This document shows positions 17,135-25,444 of a stretch of DNA of 64,000 nt, piece by piece (positions within the stretch are counted from its first letter, which is position 1; every line of letters starts with the position of its first letter). The stretch spans positions 62,001 to 126,000 of the forward strand of contig NZ_JALJXP010000011.1 of NCBI RefSeq assembly GCF_024170165.1. Direction: 5' to 3'. Source of the stretch: Pseudomonas nitroreducens. Lineage in GTDB: Bacteria; Pseudomonadota; Gammaproteobacteria; Pseudomonadales; Pseudomonadaceae. The notes under the pieces are model-generated. The model saw only the letters and a program-made list of their open reading frames with translations. It was not told the DNA's origin and searched no databases. Both the position numbers and the translations under genes were made by a program.

Positions 17135-17195
17135 AAAAGGTTTCGATATCGGCTCTGGCGCTCCTACAGGTCGGCTGCGATGCCTCGGGAATACA

Positions 17196-17227
17196 AAAAA
17201 GGCGCCTTCGAATGAAGGCGCCTTTTT
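17196..17227. terminator. bidirectional terminator between feoC and xenB
   Basis: A perfect 14-bp stem (aaaaaggcgccttc / gaaggcgccttttt) with a 4-nt loop. It is 22 bp past the xenB stop on the minus strand and also faces feoC. Confidence 0.9.
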
Positions 17228-17248
17228 CATTGGCGCTGGAACCAGCCC

Positions 17249-18298
17249 TTACAGGCGCGGGTAGTCCAGGTAGCCGACCGGACCCTTGCCGTAGAAGGTT
17301 TCCGGGTGCGGCTCGTTCCAGGCGGCGCCTTTTTCCAGGCGGGTCACCAGGTCCGGGTTGGCGATAAACGGGATGCCGAAGGCAACCGCGTCGGCCTTGC
17401 CGCTCTCCAGCCATTGGTTGGCGCTGTCCTTGGTGAAACGCTCGTTGGCGATGTACACGCCACCGAAGATTTCCTTCAGTTTCGGGCCGATGCTGTCGTC
17501 GCCGGCCTTCTCGCGGGTGCAGATGAACGCCACGCCGCGCTTGCCCAGCTCGCGGGCTACGTAGCCGAAGGTGGCCAGCGGGTCGGCGTCGCCCATGTCG
17601 TGGGAGTCCATGCGCGGAGCCAGGTGCACGCCGACGCGGCCGGCGCCCCAGACGCCGATCACGGCATCGGTGACTTCCAGCAGCAGGCGCGCGCGGTTCT
17701 CTACCGAGCCGCCGTACTGGTCGGTACGCTGGTTGGTGCTGCTCTGCAGGAACTGGTCGAGCAGGTAGCCGTTGGCGCCATGCACTTCCACGCCATCGAA
17801 ACCGGCGGCCTTGGCATTCTCGGCACCGACGCGGTAGGCCTCGACGATGTCGGCGATCTCTTCGGTTTCCAGGGCGCGCGGGGTGACGAATTCCTTGATC
17901 GGGCGCACCAGGCTGACGTGGCCGGCCGGCTTGATGGCGCTCGGCGCTACCGGCAGTTCACCGTTGAGGTACAGCGGGTCGGAGACGCGGCCCACGTGCC
18001 ACAGCTGCAGCATGATGCGGCCACCGTTGGCGTGTACGGCCTTGGTGATGTTGGTCCAGCCGCGGACCTGGTCATCGGACCAGATGCCGGGGGTGTCCGG
18101 GTAGCCCACGCCCATCGGGGTCACCGAGGTGGCCTCGCTGAGGATCAGGCCGGCGTCGGCGCGCTGGACGTAGTACTCGGCCATCAGTGCGTTGGGCACG
18201 CGGCCTTCGTCGGCGCGGCAGCGGGTCAGCGGGGCCATGACGATGCGGTTGGGCAGTTCCAGGTCACCGATGACGATGGGGTCGAAAAGCGTGGTCAT
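17249..18298 (-). CDS. xenB: xenobiotic reductase XenB (Old Yellow Enzyme family)
   Basis: A 349-residue FMN flavoprotein of the OYE family. It has the N-terminal ELPNRIVMAPLTRCRA segment (FMN-loop), the substrate-binding His-Asn pair in EVHGANGYLLDQFL, and NQRTDQYGGSVENRAR. It uses NADPH to reduce activated C=C bonds and nitro compounds. It is the third gene of a minus-strand operon with an ArsR regulator and MFS pump, the pyeR-pyeM-xenB arrangement (PAO1 PA4354-PA4356 from memory). Confidence 0.94.
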   Translation of the reverse strand: MTTLFDPIVIGDLELPNRIVMAPLTRCRADEGRVPNALMAEYYVQRADAGLILSEATSVTPMGVGYPDTPGIWSDDQVRGWTNITKAVHANGGRIMLQLWHVGRVSDPLYLNGELPVAPSAIKPAGHVSLVRPIKEFVTPRALETEEIADIVEAYRVGAENAKAAGFDGVEVHGANGYLLDQFLQSSTNQRTDQYGGSVENRARLLLEVTDAVIGVWGAGRVGVHLAPRMDSHDMGDADPLATFGYVARELGKRGVAFICTREKAGDDSIGPKLKEIFGGVYIANERFTKDSANQWLESGKADAVAFGIPFIANPDLVTRLEKGAAWNEPHPETFYGKGPVGYLDYPRL

Positions 18299-18328
18299 TG
18301 CGTTACTCCGGGGCGTGAGGGTGGAGGA

Positions 18329-19492
18329 TCAGTCGAGGACGGGTTGGGTCTGGTTGGGCTTGCCGCTGAAGGCGATCATCACCGCGATCAGCGCGAGTAC
18401 GGAGAGCACGGCGCCGGCCAGGGGCACGCGGGTCAGGCCCAGGCCGTGGTCGATGACGCTGCCACCGACCCAGGCGCCGATGGCGTTGCCGACGTTGAAG
18501 GCGCCGATGTTCAGGGTGGCGACAAGGTTCGGTGCAGCGCCGCCGACGCGCACCACGTTGACCTGCAGGGCGGGCACCGCGGCGAAGGCAGCAGCGGCCC
18601 AGATGAACAGGGTGATCTCGGCCGGGATCAGCGAGGCGCTGGTCCAGCTCAGGACGGTGGAAACCACCGCCATGGTGGCGAACACGCCGGCCAGGGTGGT
18701 GCCCAGACGCCAGTCGGCGAGGCGGCCGCCGAGGATGTTGCCCAATGTCAGGCCGAGGCCGATCAGCACCAGGCTCCAGGTGATGCCGCGCGGCGAAACC
18801 TGGGTGACTTCGCCCAGCAGCGGCGCGACGTAGGTGAACAGCGCGAAGACGGCCGCGGAGAACAGCACGGTGGTGCCCAGCGCCAGCCACAGCGGGCCGT
18901 TGCGCAGCGCGGCGACTTCCTTGCGCATGTCCACCGCTTCCTCGTCATGCTTCTTGGGCAGCACGCTCCACAGGCCGATCAGCGCGAACACCCCGATCAG
19001 GGTCACTGCCCAGAACGGCGAGCGCCAGCCGGCGATCTGACCCAGCGCGGTGCCGGCTGGTACGCCGAGCACGTTGGCCAGGGTCAGGCCGGTGAACATC
19101 AGGGCCACGGCGGAAGCCTTGCGGTTGGCCGGCACCAGGCTGGCGGCAACCACCGAACCGATGCCGAAGAAGGCGCCGTGACACAGGGCGGTGATGATCC
19201 GCGCCAGCATCAGCAGGCCGTAGTTGGCGGCCACCGCGCAGAGCAGGTTGCCGAGGATGAAGATGCCCATGAGCATCAGCAGCGCGGTCTTGCGCGGCAG
19301 GCGGGCGGTGAGCAGGGCCATGATCGGCGCGCCGATGGCGACGCTGAAGGCATAGCCGCTGACCAGCCAGCCGGCGGCCGGGATAGTCACGGAGAGGTCG
19401 CCCGCGACCTCGGGCAGCAGGCCCATGATCACGAATTCCGTGGTGCCGATGGCAAACGCGGACAAAGCGAGGACGAGAAGCGAAGTGGGCAT
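18329..19492 (-). CDS. pyeM: MFS transporter PyeM
   Basis: A 387-residue, 12-TM major facilitator (DHA1/AraJ-like; LALSAFAIGTTEFVIMGLLPEVA opens TM1, as in sugar/drug efflux members). It lies between the ArsR regulator and xenB, 30 bp before xenB and 47 bp after the regulator, in one operon. Likely an efflux pump; no substrate can be assigned from sequence. Confidence 0.9.
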   Translation of the reverse strand: MPTSLLVLALSAFAIGTTEFVIMGLLPEVAGDLSVTIPAAGWLVSGYAFSVAIGAPIMALLTARLPRKTALLMLMGIFILGNLLCAVAANYGLLMLARIITALCHGAFFGIGSVVAASLVPANRKASAVALMFTGLTLANVLGVPAGTALGQIAGWRSPFWAVTLIGVFALIGLWSVLPKKHDEEAVDMRKEVAALRNGPLWLALGTTVLFSAAVFALFTYVAPLLGEVTQVSPRGITWSLVLIGLGLTLGNILGGRLADWRLGTTLAGVFATMAVVSTVLSWTSASLIPAEITLFIWAAAAFAAVPALQVNVVRVGGAAPNLVATLNIGAFNVGNAIGAWVGGSVIDHGLGLTRVPLAGAVLSVLALIAVMIAFSGKPNQTQPVLD

Positions 19493-19539
19493 GTACCTGC
19501 TCCTGGAGAGTGGGATTGTGTTGGCTGGCAGTAGCCGGG

Positions 19540-19878
19540 TTACAGCGCTTCGCTCAGGTGGCGAACAAAGGCCTGGATGGTGTCTTCATTGCGTTTGAAG
19601 AAGTTCCACTGGCCGACTCTTCGACTGGTCACCAGGCCCGCGCGCTGGAGGGTGGCCAGATGCGCGGAGACGGTGGATTGCGACAGACCGGTGCGCTGGT
19701 CGAACTTGCCGGCGCAGACGCCGATCTCGAAGGACTGGTGCTCCTGCTCGACGAAGAACTGCTCAGGGTCCTTGAGCCAGTGCAGCATGTCGCGCCGCAC
19801 CGGGTGGGCCAGGGCCTTGAAGATCTCTTCGAGGTCGATGTCAGGATCGAGATGGGGTTGTTCAGTCATGGGACACAT
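19540..19878 (-). CDS. pyeR: ArsR-family repressor PyeR
   Basis: The 112-residue winged-helix regulator has the ArsR core IFKALAHPVRRDMLHWL and recognition helix TGLSQSTVSAHLATLQRAGLV. The classic metal-binding ELCVCDL motif is absent; two Cys (Cys2 and one in GVCAGKF) remain. It is the promoter-proximal gene of pyeR-pyeM-xenB and is expected to repress its own operon. ATG at 19876-19878 gives MCPMTEQ; an in-frame ATG at 19867-19869 is an equally possible start, and neither has a strong ribosome binding site. Confidence 0.88.
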   Translation of the reverse strand: MCPMTEQPHLDPDIDLEEIFKALAHPVRRDMLHWLKDPEQFFVEQEHQSFEIGVCAGKFDQRTGLSQSTVSAHLATLQRAGLVTSRRVGQWNFFKRNEDTIQAFVRHLSEAL

Positions 19879-19882
19879 CGGT

Positions 19883-19924
19883 ATATCGCGTTGGGACGAA
19901 CTATATATCGGTCAAAAACGATAT
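19883..19924 (-). promoter_or_regulatory. candidate PyeR operator
   Basis: Repeated half-sites atatcg (19883-19888 and 19905-19910) and cgatat (19919-19924) occur just upstream of pyeR; the last two form an inverted repeat with an 8-bp spacer. AT-rich inverted repeats overlapping the promoter are typical ArsR-family operators. Confidence 0.5.
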
Positions 19925-20041
19925 GAATTCGTTTGGGGCGATAGTAATGATCGACACCGATGATACTAGCCGGCAGACCCCGCCATTGTGGGCGTGGATA
20001 CCTGCCGCCAATTGCCTTGCGGATGATATTACCCGGCTGAC

Positions 20042-20112
20042 GTAGGAGCGGACTCCGCCCGCGATGGCGTCCGGCGCGATGCGAACCTATCGCGGACGGA
20101 GTCCGCTCCTAC
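20042..20112. repeat. REP-like inverted repeat (type D)
   Basis: Arms gtaggagcggactccgcc... at 20042-20064 and its complement at 20089-20112 (one mismatch over about 23 bp). Same outer gtaggagcg as type A but a different core. It lies between the divergent pyeR and acpH genes. Confidence 0.8.
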
Positions 20113-20165
20113 GCTTCGATCAGGTATGACGCTTTCAGGGCGGGTTCCGCGCTAAGCTCAGCGAC

Positions 20166-20759
20166 ATGAATTACCTCGCGCACCTCCACCTGGGCGGCGA
20201 CCGGCCTGCCCAACTGCTCGGCAGCCTCTATGGCGACTTCGTCAAGGGCCCGCTGGCCGGGCAATGGCCCGCCGAGATCGAGGCGGGCATCCGCCTGCAC
20301 CGGCGCATCGATGCCTTCACCGACAGTCACGCCCTGATACACAGTGCCAAGACGCGCTTCCCCAGCGAGCGCCGGCGCATGGCCGGCGTGCTTCTCGACG
20401 TGTTCTTCGACCACTGCCTGGCCCGCGACTGGGGGCGTTTCTCCGGTGAGCCGCTGGAGCACTTCACCCAACGGGTCTACGGTGTACTGGGCCGCACGCC
20501 CGGCCTGCCGGAGCGTCTGGCGCGCATTGCACCGCGTATGGCCGCGCAGGACTGGCTCGGCAGTTATCGGGAGTTCGAGGTGCTGCAGGACGTGGTCGCC
20601 GGCATGTCCCGGCGCCTGTCCAGGCCGTCCCTGCTGGACGGCGCCTGGGATGAACTGGATCGCTTGTACGAGCCGTTGAGCAGCGATTTCCGCGAGTTCT
20701 ATCCCGAATTGCAGGCCTTCGTCAGAAATCTGCCGAATTCGATGGACGGTCCGACCTGA
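20166..20759 (+). CDS. acpH: acyl carrier protein phosphodiesterase
   Basis: A 197-residue protein starting MNYLAHLHLGG with GSLYGDFVKG and the HRRIDAFTDSH block, the conserved features of AcpH (HD-like fold, metal-dependent), which removes the 4'-phosphopantetheine group from ACP. Length is as expected. Its stop is immediately followed by the ANR-type box of the downstream usp gene, so the two are probably separate transcripts. Confidence 0.9.
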   Translation: MNYLAHLHLGGDRPAQLLGSLYGDFVKGPLAGQWPAEIEAGIRLHRRIDAFTDSHALIHSAKTRFPSERRRMAGVLLDVFFDHCLARDWGRFSGEPLEHFTQRVYGVLGRTPGLPERLARIAPRMAAQDWLGSYREFEVLQDVVAGMSRRLSRPSLLDGAWDELDRLYEPLSSDFREFYPELQAFVRNLPNSMDGPT

Positions 20760-20760
20760 C

Positions 20761-20774
20761 TTGATATGCGTCAA
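20761..20774 (+). promoter_or_regulatory. ANR/FNR-type box
   Basis: ttgatatgcgtcaa matches the TTGAT-N4-ATCAA consensus at 9 of 10 positions. With a centre at 20767.5, a class II site at -41.5 would put transcription near 20809, 26 nt before the Usp start, with a caatag-like -10 near 20799. Confidence 0.75.
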
Positions 20775-20834
20775 CCGCCCGACGGCCCATCGCGTGTGCA
20801 ATAGACACATCTGAAGGACGACGAGAGGAGCAGC

Positions 20835-21695
20835 ATGATGAAGTCGTTAATGGTCGCAACGGATCTGTCCGGCCGTTCCGAAAAGGCTTTGCACCGTGCG
20901 GCAGCGCTGGCCAAGCGCTACGCCTGTCCCTGGACCGTGCTCTACGTGGTCGACGAAGACCAGCCCGCGGCGCTGGTCGAGCAGGAAGTCACCCAGGTGC
21001 GCCTGATGCTCGAAGCGCGGCTGGTGGAACTCACCGAACTGGGCGGCACCTGCCCGAAACTGCTGGTGGAGCGCGGCGATCCGAACCAGCAGATTCTCGC
21101 CGCGGCGAAGAAGCAGAACTGCGAGATGCTGGTGATGGGTGCGCACCGCAAGAGCGTGCTGCGTGACATCTTCGTCGGCACCACGGTCGAGCGAGTACTG
21201 CGCGCCGGGCAACTGCCGGTGCTGGTGGTCAACCAGCCGGCCGGCGGCGAGTACCGCGACCTGCTTATCGCCCTCGATACCTCGCCGGCCTCGGCCCACG
21301 CAGTGGAAGTGGCCAACGACCTGGGCCTGCTCGAAGGCGCCGTGCGCCGGGGCGTCTACGCCTTCAGCCCGCTGGCCAAGGGCATGATGCAGTACTCCGG
21401 AGTGAGCGAGGAGCGCATCGACGAATTCGTCGGCAGCGAATCGCGCCAGGCGGTGGACGAGCTGAAGAAGTTCCTCCACGACCAGCACCTGGAAGAACGC
21501 ATCGATGAACAACTGGTGGCCGTCGGGCTGCCGGGCAACGTGCTGCAGCGGATGGTCGACAAGCATCGGCCCGATCTGCTGGTCATGGGTACTCGGGGTA
21601 TGGGTGGGATCAAGCGTGCCCTGATCGGCAGTGTTGCCGACTACGCTCTGCGCGAACTGGATTGTGACATCCTGGTCGTGCCGCCGGAGGCTTGA
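20835..21695 (+). CDS. tandem universal stress protein (anaerobic survival type)
   Basis: A 286-residue protein with two UspA domains. Each ends in the ATP-binding signature: MGAHRKSVLRDIFVGTTVERVL in the first half and MGTRGMGGIKRALIGSVADYAL in the second. Ribosome binding site GAGAGGAG precedes ATGATG. It sits behind a near-perfect ANR box, and the PAO1 counterpart (PA4352 from memory) is one of the Usp proteins linked to anaerobic energy-stress survival. Confidence 0.93.
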   Translation: MMKSLMVATDLSGRSEKALHRAAALAKRYACPWTVLYVVDEDQPAALVEQEVTQVRLMLEARLVELTELGGTCPKLLVERGDPNQQILAAAKKQNCEMLVMGAHRKSVLRDIFVGTTVERVLRAGQLPVLVVNQPAGGEYRDLLIALDTSPASAHAVEVANDLGLLEGAVRRGVYAFSPLAKGMMQYSGVSEERIDEFVGSESRQAVDELKKFLHDQHLEERIDEQLVAVGLPGNVLQRMVDKHRPDLLVMGTRGMGGIKRALIGSVADYALRELDCDILVVPPEA

Positions 21696-21856
21696 GCCTC
21701 CGGCGTCTGGAGACTGTTTTCAGGTTGCGTCGGGAGGCTCGAGGGTGCCGCCCGGCGCAGTTTGAAAGCCGTTTCGTCAGAGTGGGAACCCGTCGGCCGT
21801 AGGTTACGGCGGGCTCCAAACCTTCTTCGCTTTACCGGCCGCTTGACTGGCAAATC

Positions 21857-22624
21857 TCAGGCCGCGATGGCCGACTCTTCCTGAACGTCACACACCACTG
21901 CATGGATCGCGGCATGGGCCTGCTTCGCCAGCAGGTTGCGGTCCTGGTGGGCGCTGGACAGCGCCGGCAGCAGGTGAACTTCCACCACACCCCGATCATG
22001 GTCGAACAGGCGCTTCAGGTGGCTGACCAGATCATCGTCGCCAATGAACGGTGCCAGCTCGCAGGCCTGGCCATTGCGTCGGTAGCGCAGCGCCACCGGT
22101 TGCACTGGCACGCCGGCTTCGATGGCGCTGGCCATCAGGCGACCGTGGAAAGTGCGCAGGCCGGTACCGTCGGTGGTGGTGCCTTCGGGGAAGACCAGCA
22201 GCGAACGGCCGCGCGACAGGTGCGTGGCCAGCTGCGCATTGATCATCCGCGCATCGCCCGAGCCACGGCGAATGAACAGCGTGCCTGCCTTCTCCGCCAG
22301 CCAGCCGGCCAGCGGCCACTGGCGTACTTCGGCCTTGGACAGGAAGGTCAGCGGCAGCAGCCCGCCCAGCAGCGGAATATCGACCCAGGACACATGGTTG
22401 CAGACCCACAGCATCGGCTGCGTGGGCAGTTCGCCGTGCACCTGCAGTTCGAAGGGCAGGGCGGCGGACAGGCGCGCCAGGAACCAGCGTGTCAGGCGTT
22501 GGCGCAGGGGCATGCGGTCGCCGGGCAGGCGCTCCAGCAGGCTGACGAAGCTGGCCAGCGCGAGGCCCACCAGCAGCAGTGCCAGCAGGCGGGCGACGCG
22601 CAGCCAGGCGCGCAGGCTGCGCAT
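21857..22624 (-). CDS. olsA: lyso-ornithine lipid O-acyltransferase OlsA
   Basis: A 255-residue membrane-associated acyltransferase of the PlsC type. It has an N-terminal hydrophobic helix (LLALLLVGLALASFVSLL), the catalytic CNHVSWVDIP (NHx4D) motif and FPEGTTTDGTGLRTFHG (motif III). It acylates lyso-ornithine lipid to give ornithine lipid. Its ATG overlaps the olsB stop (TGATG on the minus strand), so I use ATG 22622-22624 rather than a longer upstream frame, which runs into olsB. Confidence 0.92.
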   Translation of the reverse strand: MRSLRAWLRVARLLALLLVGLALASFVSLLERLPGDRMPLRQRLTRWFLARLSAALPFELQVHGELPTQPMLWVCNHVSWVDIPLLGGLLPLTFLSKAEVRQWPLAGWLAEKAGTLFIRRGSGDARMINAQLATHLSRGRSLLVFPEGTTTDGTGLRTFHGRLMASAIEAGVPVQPVALRYRRNGQACELAPFIGDDDLVSHLKRLFDHDRGVVEVHLLPALSSAHQDRNLLAKQAHAAIHAVVCDVQEESAIAA

Positions 22625-23379
22625 CAGACCGCGGCCTTGAAGTGGCGGGCGTAGCGCGGGCAGAGCTCGTCGCGCTTGAGCAGGATGAACACGTCGGCGA
22701 CGCCGAAATCCGGGTCCCAGCAGGGCTCGCCGCAAATCTTCGCACCCAGGCGCATGTAGGCCTTGAGCAGGGGCGGCAGCTCGGCGGTGAGGTTGTCCGG
22801 CACTTCCATGGGCGGCAGCGGCGTCTTGGGCTCGGCGCGCAGGTTCTGCTGGCAGAGGTAGCGATCGCGCAGGCGCTGCATCACGGCGCGGGCCTGGATG
22901 CCGCCGTCGCGCATGGGGATGCTGGCGCAGCCCATCAGGTAGCGGTAGCCGCCTTCGTTGAGGACTTCGGCCAGTTCGCTCCAGAGCACCGCGATGGTGC
23001 CGCCGTTGCGGTAGTCCGGATCGACACAGGTGCGGCCGATTTCCAGCACCGGGCCCTGCAGGTCGTCCAGGCCGTCGAGGGCGAATTCCTCTTCGCTGTA
23101 GAAGCGGCCCAGGCGCTGGGCAGCGCGGTGGTCGAGCAGGCGGGTGGTGGCCACCAGCGCACCGGTGTTGAGGTCGCGCACGCCGATGTGGGCGCAGTGG
23201 CGGTCGTAGTCGTCCATGTCCAGGCCCAGGTCCGCGCCCTTGAGCTGGGCATCGAACTCGCTGCTGAACACGCGGTAACGCAGGGCCTGGGCTTCGCGCA
23301 GGGCGCGGGCGCCGCGCAGACGCACGGCCTTGAGACGGCGTTCTGCCGGGGTGTCACAGGAGAGGGCGATCTGACTCAT
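22624..23379 (-). CDS. olsB: ornithine N-acyltransferase OlsB
   Basis: A 251-residue GNAT-fold acyltransferase starting [23 protein letters not shown]. It contains the OlsB-typical [30 protein letters not shown] and YLMGCASIP blocks. It transfers a 3-hydroxyacyl chain from ACP to ornithine, the first step of ornithine-lipid synthesis. GGAGG sits 9 nt before the ATG. It forms a coupled operon with olsA, behind four 11-bp Pho-box-like repeats, in keeping with ornithine lipids replacing phospholipids in low phosphate. Confidence 0.93.
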   Translation of the reverse strand: MSQIALSCDTPAERRLKAVRLRGARALREAQALRYRVFSSEFDAQLKGADLGLDMDDYDRHCAHIGVRDLNTGALVATTRLLDHRAAQRLGRFYSEEEFALDGLDDLQGPVLEIGRTCVDPDYRNGGTIAVLWSELAEVLNEGGYRYLMGCASIPMRDGGIQARAVMQRLRDRYLCQQNLRAEPKTPLPPMEVPDNLTAELPPLLKAYMRLGAKICGEPCWDPDFGVADVFILLKRDELCPRYARHFKAAV

Positions 23380-23452
23380 GCGAGTGCCTCCGTGAACCGG
23401 CCATGCGGGTTGCGGCCGGTCGGCTTTGTTGTGCAAGCTCAGGCTAGGAATG

Positions 23453-23496
23453 ACCGGTGTCACGCCCATGACGGTGCGGTGATGCTTGTATGACAA
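23453..23496 (-). promoter_or_regulatory. array of four Pho-box-like 11-bp direct repeats upstream of olsBA
   Basis: Read on the minus strand, 23496 to 23453 is four consecutive 11-mers: TTGTCATacaa, GCATCACcgca, CCGTCATgggc, GTGACACcggt. PhoB half-sites are CTGTCA[TC] spaced 11 bp; the four units match at 6, 4, 6 and 5 of 7 positions. The array lies 74 bp upstream of the olsB start. Confidence 0.65.
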
Positions 23497-23527
23497 GAAC
23501 AACGACCTCGAAGGAAGGAGCGCCGCG

Positions 23528-24424
23528 ATGCCCTGGAATTGCCTGCTCGGCCCGCAGGACCGGTTACCGCCCGGCCTGGTCCTGGACGACTGGTACGCCG
23601 AACTGCTCGCCCGCGCCGGGTGCGCCAACAGCTTCGAGCTGGCGTTGCTCGGCGGCCGTCTGGCGAGCTCGCCGGGGCTGGCCTTCCTCGCCGGCTACCA
23701 GGCGGCGTTGCGCGCTCTCTGGCCGGCTGCCCCGCGCAGCCTCGGCGCCTTGTGCGTGACCGAGAAGAAGAGCGTGCGCCCCGCCGATCTGCAGACGCGC
23801 CTCGAAGGCCTGGTGCTGCACGGCCGCAAGGACTTCGCCACGGCCGCCGAGAGTGCCGCCTGGTGGCTGGTCGCCGCGCGCGACGAGGAGGAGGGCGAGC
23901 CGCCGCGCATCGCCATGACCGTGGTGCAGGCCGGCGCCCCCGGCGCCAGGCTCGAAGCGCTGCCGGCCCTGCCGCTGATGCCCGACATTCCCCACGCCCG
24001 CCTGCTGCTCGACGGCGCCCATTGCGAGCGCCTGCCCGGCGACGGCTGGGAGGCCTACAGCAAACCGTTCCGCACCCTGGAAGACACCCATGTGCTGGCG
24101 GCGGTCTGCGCCTGGCTCTATGGGCTGGCGCTGGAGCGCCAGTGGCCGGCGGAGTTGACGCTGCGCCTGACCGGCGTGCTCGCCGGTTGCGCCGAAGTCA
24201 GCCGGCAGCCCGCCTCGCAGGCGGAAACCCACCTCTTGCTGGCCGGTGTTTTCAGCCAGTTCGAAAGCCTGGCCGCGTCACTGGACTCCGCGTTTGCCGC
24301 CGGCGATGCGGAGCTGGCGGCGGTGTGGCGCAGGGACAAGGGCGTGCTCGCCATCGCCGGCGCCGCGCGGGCCAAGCGCCTGGAGAAAGCGAGGGTGGCA
24401 ATAGGCCTTGACCCACGTCAGTGA
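23528..24424 (+). CDS. acyl-CoA dehydrogenase-like protein
   Basis: 298 residues from an ATG with GGAAGGAG upstream. The protein has acyl-CoA dehydrogenase-like texture: a glycine/alanine-rich helical N-terminal region ([21 protein letters not shown]), a central beta-like part with [16 protein letters not shown], and a helical C-terminal bundle ([25 protein letters not shown]). It is shorter than the usual 380 residues and the catalytic Glu is not identifiable, so activity is uncertain. Divergent from olsBA, sharing the Pho-box region; a lipid-related role is an inference from position. Confidence 0.72.
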   Translation: MPWNCLLGPQDRLPPGLVLDDWYAELLARAGCANSFELALLGGRLASSPGLAFLAGYQAALRALWPAAPRSLGALCVTEKKSVRPADLQTRLEGLVLHGRKDFATAAESAAWWLVAARDEEEGEPPRIAMTVVQAGAPGARLEALPALPLMPDIPHARLLLDGAHCERLPGDGWEAYSKPFRTLEDTHVLAAVCAWLYGLALERQWPAELTLRLTGVLAGCAEVSRQPASQAETHLLLAGVFSQFESLAASLDSAFAAGDAELAAVWRRDKGVLAIAGAARAKRLEKARVAIGLDPRQ

Positions 24425-24528
24425 GGGCTGGGGGAGGGGGCGCTAGCCTACGGAAGTTTCTGAGATACCTAGAAATTTCCGCAGGGCTACCCACAGTTTT
24501 CCCTCCCACTGCTTTAGGAAATCCCCTC

Positions 24529-25314
24529 ATGCGACGTGAACCCATCGTCCTGTTCGACGACGGTAAACACCAATGCCTGTGTTTCGACGATCTGGTCAGC
24601 GGCGACGGTGTGCAATCCAACCAGTTCCTCATCGTCGACCACGACAAGCGCCTGCTGCTCGATCCGGGTGGCGACCTGACCTACACCCCGCTGTCCCTGG
24701 AACTCTCCAAGCTGTTCCCGCTGCAGGACCTGGACTACATCTTCGCCTCGCACCAGGACCCGGACATCATCGCCGCGCTGGACAAGTGGCTGCTGCACAC
24801 CCGCGCCAGGGTCATCTGCTCCAAGCTCTGGGCTCGCTTCCTGCCGCACCTGACGGCCAGCTACCTGGCGGTCAGCCACGGCATTTCCACCTATGACCGC
24901 GTGATCCCGCTGCCGGACCGTGGCGAGTCGGTACAGCTGGGCCGCTGCCAGCTGAAGATGATCCCCGCGCACTTCCTCCACTCGGTAGGCAACTTCCAGG
25001 TCTACGACCCGGTCAGCAAGATCCTCTTCTCCGGCGACATGGGCGCCTCCCTGGTGGACGATGCCAGCCCGGTGCAGGACTTCGCCGCCCATGTGCCGCA
25101 CATGGAAGGTTTCCACCGCCGCTACATGGCCTCGAACAAGGTCGGCCGGCTGTGGGCCAACATGGTTCGCGGCCTCGACATCGAGATGATCGTCCCGCAG
25201 CACGGCCGGCCGTTCGTGGGCAAACCGATGATCACGGCTTTCCTCGACTGGATCGCCGACCTGCAATGCGGCATGGACCTGATGGGGCCTGACGACTATC
25301 AGGTTCCGCGCTGA
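24529..25314 (+). CDS. metallo-beta-lactamase-fold, ODP-like diiron protein
   Basis: A 261-residue single-domain protein. The MBL metal motif is SHQDPD (H75, D77, D79), the H-x-[ED]-x-D pattern of flavodiiron and oxygen-binding diiron proteins (ODP), not the hydrolase HxHxDH. Remaining ligands are visible as AHFLHS (H148/H151), FSGDMGA (D170) and PQHGRP (H225). No flavodoxin or other domain follows. Expected to bind a diiron site in the cytoplasm and react with O2 or NO; hydrolase activity is unlikely. ATG 24529 has TAGGA 9 nt upstream. Stands alone between unrelated genes. Confidence 0.85.
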   Translation: MRREPIVLFDDGKHQCLCFDDLVSGDGVQSNQFLIVDHDKRLLLDPGGDLTYTPLSLELSKLFPLQDLDYIFASHQDPDIIAALDKWLLHTRARVICSKLWARFLPHLTASYLAVSHGISTYDRVIPLPDRGESVQLGRCQLKMIPAHFLHSVGNFQVYDPVSKILFSGDMGASLVDDASPVQDFAAHVPHMEGFHRRYMASNKVGRLWANMVRGLDIEMIVPQHGRPFVGKPMITAFLDWIADLQCGMDLMGPDDYQVPR

Positions 25315-25444
25315 CAGGTACTTGCTGACAAGCGCGGTGCTGACCGATTGCGCCAATCGTCCTTGATTACGGCACGATCGGCGCTTAATCCGTCATCTTC
25401 ACCGTGCTAGGGTGCGGGCCGACCTGATAACAAGAGGCCCGCCG

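Noticed and set aside
17306..19534. 742-codon plus-strand frame over xenB and pyeM
   Set aside because: It is antisense to two well-conserved genes, rich in Gly/His/Gln, with no ribosome binding site or domain.
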